Of a stretch of 8,544 nt of DNA, positions 6,380 to 8,544 are shown in pieces. The DNA is from Deltaproteobacteria bacterium (GTDB taxonomy: Bacteria; Desulfobacterota; JADFXK01). Numbering within the stretch: the stretch's first letter is position 1; every line of letters starts with the position of its first letter. The stretch spans positions 1 through 8,544 of the forward strand of contig JADFYC010000148.1 in the NCBI GenBank assembly GCA_015233295.1, in the 5' to 3' direction. The notes under the pieces are model-generated. The model worked only from the letters and a program-made list of their open reading frames with translations, did not search any database and was not told where the DNA came from. Both the position numbers and the translations under genes were made by a program.

Positions 6380-8544
6380 ATGGTTGCCGAACCCACCCCT
6401 TACCGACCCAAGAATCATATTCGCCTGGTCACCGCCACCTCCTTGTTCGATGGACATGATGCCTCGATTAACATCATCCGGAGAATTTTGCAGGGCAGCG
6501 GGGCGGAAGTGATCCATCTGGGGCACAACCGCTCGGTGTCCGAGGTGGTGGACGCGGCCATCGAGGAAGATGTCCAGGGCATCGCCGTAAGTTGTTACCA
6601 GGGTGGACATGTTGAGTTTTTCAAATATATGATCGATTTGCTACGGGAACAGGGCGTAGAAGACATCAAGATCGTCGGCGGTGGCGGCGGTGTCATCGTC
6701 CCTGAGGAGATCCGGGAAATTGAATCCTATGGTGTCTACAAGATTTACTCCCCCGAAGACGGCCGCAAATTGGGCCTCCAGGGAATCATCAACCACACCC
6801 TGAGCGGCATGGATTTTCCTAAGCAACACGACGACATATCCGGGTTGATCGACCGGCTCGGACCCCAGCATAAACCGGCCGTGGCCCGGACTATCACCTT
6901 GTTGGAACGGGCCAAGATAGACCACGATGATGACGTCCTCCAGTTCATCGAATCTAGGCTGATCCAAAAAATCGGGGACAGACACGTTCCCACCCTGGGC
7001 ATCACCGGGACCGGCGGCGCGGGCAAGTCCTCTTTGACGGATGAACTGGTCAACCGCTTCCTCCGTGATTTTCCGGCCAAGACCGTGGCTATCATCTCCG
7101 TTGACCCGACTCGCCGGAAGACCGGTGGAGCCCTCCTGGGTGACCGCATCCGGATGAACAGCATCAACAATCCCAGGGTGTACATGCGCTCTCTGGCTAC
7201 CCGTGAATCACGCACCGAACTGTCGGAATGCCTGGCCGAGGCCATTCTGGTGGTCAAGGCCGCGGGGTTTGACCTGGTCATCGTCGAAACGGCCGGGATT
7301 GGGCAAGGTGACGCGGCTATTGTCCCGTTCGTGGATACCCCCATCTACGTCATGACTTCCGAGTATGGCGCGCCGTCCCAATTAGAAAAGATCGACATGT
7401 TGGATTTTGCCGACATGGTCGTGATCAACAAGTTCGACAAACGAGGCTCCGAAGACGCCTTGCGGGATGTGCGCAAACAAGTCCAGCGGAATCACCAACT
7501 CTGGACCACACCAGCGGAAGACCTGCCGGTTTATGGGGTTATCGCCGCCAGATTCAATGATGACGGAGTCACTGCACTTTACCACGCCGTCTTGGACAAA
7601 CTGCATGACAAGACCGGCGCCTCCTTCCCGTCTTCCTTTCCCCGTAACGATATTAAGTTCTCCTCATCCAAAACGGTGATCATCCCTCCCGAGTGGGTCC
7701 GCTATTTGTCGGAAATATCTAATACGGTCCGGAATTATCACGTCAAAACATCCCATGATGCCGCCGCAACTCGGGAAGAATGGCATTTTTTCAAGGCCAT
7801 AGATATCCTGCGTCGGCAGTACAAGGAAGAACCGACGCCGGACCTGGAAACGGCTATTCAGACCCTGACCGGCAGTTGGGAAGACGCCCGGAACCGGATC
7901 TCCGTGGAAAACCGCCAATTACTGGAAGGCTGGCCCAAAGTGGTCGCGACCTACTCCGGCAAAGAGCATGTGGTCAAGGTCCGGGATAAAGAAATCCGGA
8001 CACCCTTGACGGTCAAGAGTCTGGCCGGAATGGATATCCCCAAGGTGGTCTTGCCCGGTTATGAAGATCCTGGACAAATACTGACCTGGCTCCGCTCAGA
8101 GAACGTCCCGGGCAGCTTTCCTTATACGGCCGGGGTATTCCCATTTAAACGGACCGATGAAGACCCGACCCGGATGTTTGCCGGCGAAGGTGACCCGGCC
8201 CGCACCAACCGCCGATTCAAATACCTGTCTCGCCACAGTGAGGCCAAACGACTATCCACCGCTTTTGACTCAGTCACCCTGTATGGCTGGGACCCGGCCC
8301 TGCGGCCGGACATCTATGGCAAGGTGGGCAACTCGGGGGTATCCATTTGCACCCTGGAGGACATGAAAACCCTCTATTCCGGCTTTGACCTGTGCGCCCC
8401 TAACAACTCCGTGTCCATGACCATCAACGGCCCCGCCCCGATTATCCTGGCCATGTTCTTTAACGCGGCCATAGACCAGCAGCTTGATCAATTTACCGCC
8501 AGGGAAGGACGGCCGCCGTCAGCCGAAGAAATGGCCAAGCTCAA
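6380..8544 (+). CDS. icmF: Fused isobutyryl-CoA mutase IcmF, 3'-truncated by the window
   Basis: Adenosylcobalamin-dependent acyl-CoA mutase with its G-protein chaperone built in. IcmF enzymes interconvert isobutyryl-CoA and n-butyryl-CoA. The 721 codons seen are the first two thirds of a ~1,090-residue protein. Domains: B12-binding domain (about 13-145) with DGHDAS and His26 as lower cobalt ligand, and GGGGG (100-104); MeaB-like GTPase (about 203-415) with P-loop GTGGAGKS (210-217, Lys216), VDPTRRKTGGALLGDR (241-256), ETAGIGQGD (303-311) and NKFD (350-353); a helical linker; then the start of the mutase barrel, with FPYTAGVFPFKR (580-591) and DPTRMFAGEG. Phe600 lies where methylmalonyl-CoA mutase has a substrate-contacting Tyr, favouring an unbranched-acid-free substrate such as isobutyryl-CoA. 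The second specificity residue (Gln in IcmF, Arg in MCM) lies past the window. The start is ATG 6380 with GGAG 7 nt upstream. Probably controlled by the adjacent TetR protein. Confidence 0.93.
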   Translation, partial: MVAEPTPYRPKNHIRLVTATSLFDGHDASINIIRRILQGSGAEVIHLGHNRSVSEVVDAAIEEDVQGIAVSCYQGGHVEFFKYMIDLLREQGVEDIKIVGGGGGVIVPEEIREIESYGVYKIYSPEDGRKLGLQGIINHTLSGMDFPKQHDDISGLIDRLGPQHKPAVARTITLLERAKIDHDDDVLQFIESRLIQKIGDRHVPTLGITGTGGAGKSSLTDELVNRFLRDFPAKTVAIISVDPTRRKTGGALLGDRIRMNSINNPRVYMRSLATRESRTELSECLAEAILVVKAAGFDLVIVETAGIGQGDAAIVPFVDTPIYVMTSEYGAPSQLEKIDMLDFADMVVINKFDKRGSEDALRDVRKQVQRNHQLWTTPAEDLPVYGVIAARFNDDGVTALYHAVLDKLHDKTGASFPSSFPRNDIKFSSSKTVIIPPEWVRYLSEISNTVRNYHVKTSHDAAATREEWHFFKAIDILRRQYKEEPTPDLETAIQTLTGSWEDARNRISVENRQLLEGWPKVVATYSGKEHVVKVRDKEIRTPLTVKSLAGMDIPKVVLPGYEDPGQILTWLRSENVPGSFPYTAGVFPFKRTDEDPTRMFAGEGDPARTNRRFKYLSRHSEAKRLSTAFDSVTLYGWDPALRPDIYGKVGNSGVSICTLEDMKTLYSGFDLCAPNNSVSMTINGPAPIILAMFFNAAIDQQLDQFTAREGRPPSAEEMAKL

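Noticed and set aside
6176..6610. 144-codon open frame on the minus strand across the end of tetR, the heptamers and the start of icmF
   Set aside because: It crosses two well-supported genes and a repeat, and reads as no known protein.
6745..7344. 199-codon open frame on the minus strand inside icmF
   Set aside because: Antisense to a strongly conserved GTPase domain; the product is low-complexity Ser/Arg/Pro-rich and matches no family I know.

Overview
The window looks like an ordinary chromosomal stretch of a mid-GC (roughly low-50s percent by eye) Gram-negative bacterium. The lipid-linked-sugar glycosyltransferase, the esterase with a lipoprotein-like leader, the fused B12 mutase with its TetR regulator, and two families of short intergenic repeats would all fit an anaerobe of the former Deltaproteobacteria (Desulfobacterota). 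That placement is inference, not proof.

Layout. 2-1450 (+) is the 3' part of an ArnT/PMT-type membrane glycosyltransferase whose start lies upstream of the window. 1549-3192 (+) is a complete type-B carboxylesterase with an N-terminal lipoprotein-like signal. 3404-4711 (-) is a complete O-acetylhomoserine sulfhydrylase (metY). Only 22 nt upstream of it on the same strand, 4734-5387 (-) is a pRiA4b ORF-3-like protein starting at GTG. A 258-nt divergent intergenic region follows. Then 5646-6299 (+) is a TetR-family regulator, and 6380 to the window end (+) is the first ~720 codons of icmF, a fused B12-domain/G-protein/acyl-CoA mutase cut off by the window edge.

How the genes may work together. 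The TetR gene and icmF are codirectional and 80 nt apart. An 18-bp near-palindrome just downstream of a plausible promoter in front of tetR resembles operators of TetR regulators of acyl-CoA metabolism. The simplest reading is an autoregulated tetR-icmF unit responding to an acyl-CoA. The pRiA4b-like gene and metY probably form a second two-gene transcription unit on the opposite strand. The glycosyltransferase and esterase show no clear functional link to each other or to the rest.

The most notable non-coding structures are three. The esterase gene is bracketed by ~65-bp direct repeats (54 of 66 aligned columns identical). A 31-nt-arm inverted repeat made of ATCTGCG units lies between the convergent esterase and metY genes. 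A run of six tandem heptamers (consensus NCGYAAC) lies between tetR and icmF. I see no tRNA, rRNA, CRISPR array, transposase or recognisable defence system, and I do not claim a wholly new system here.
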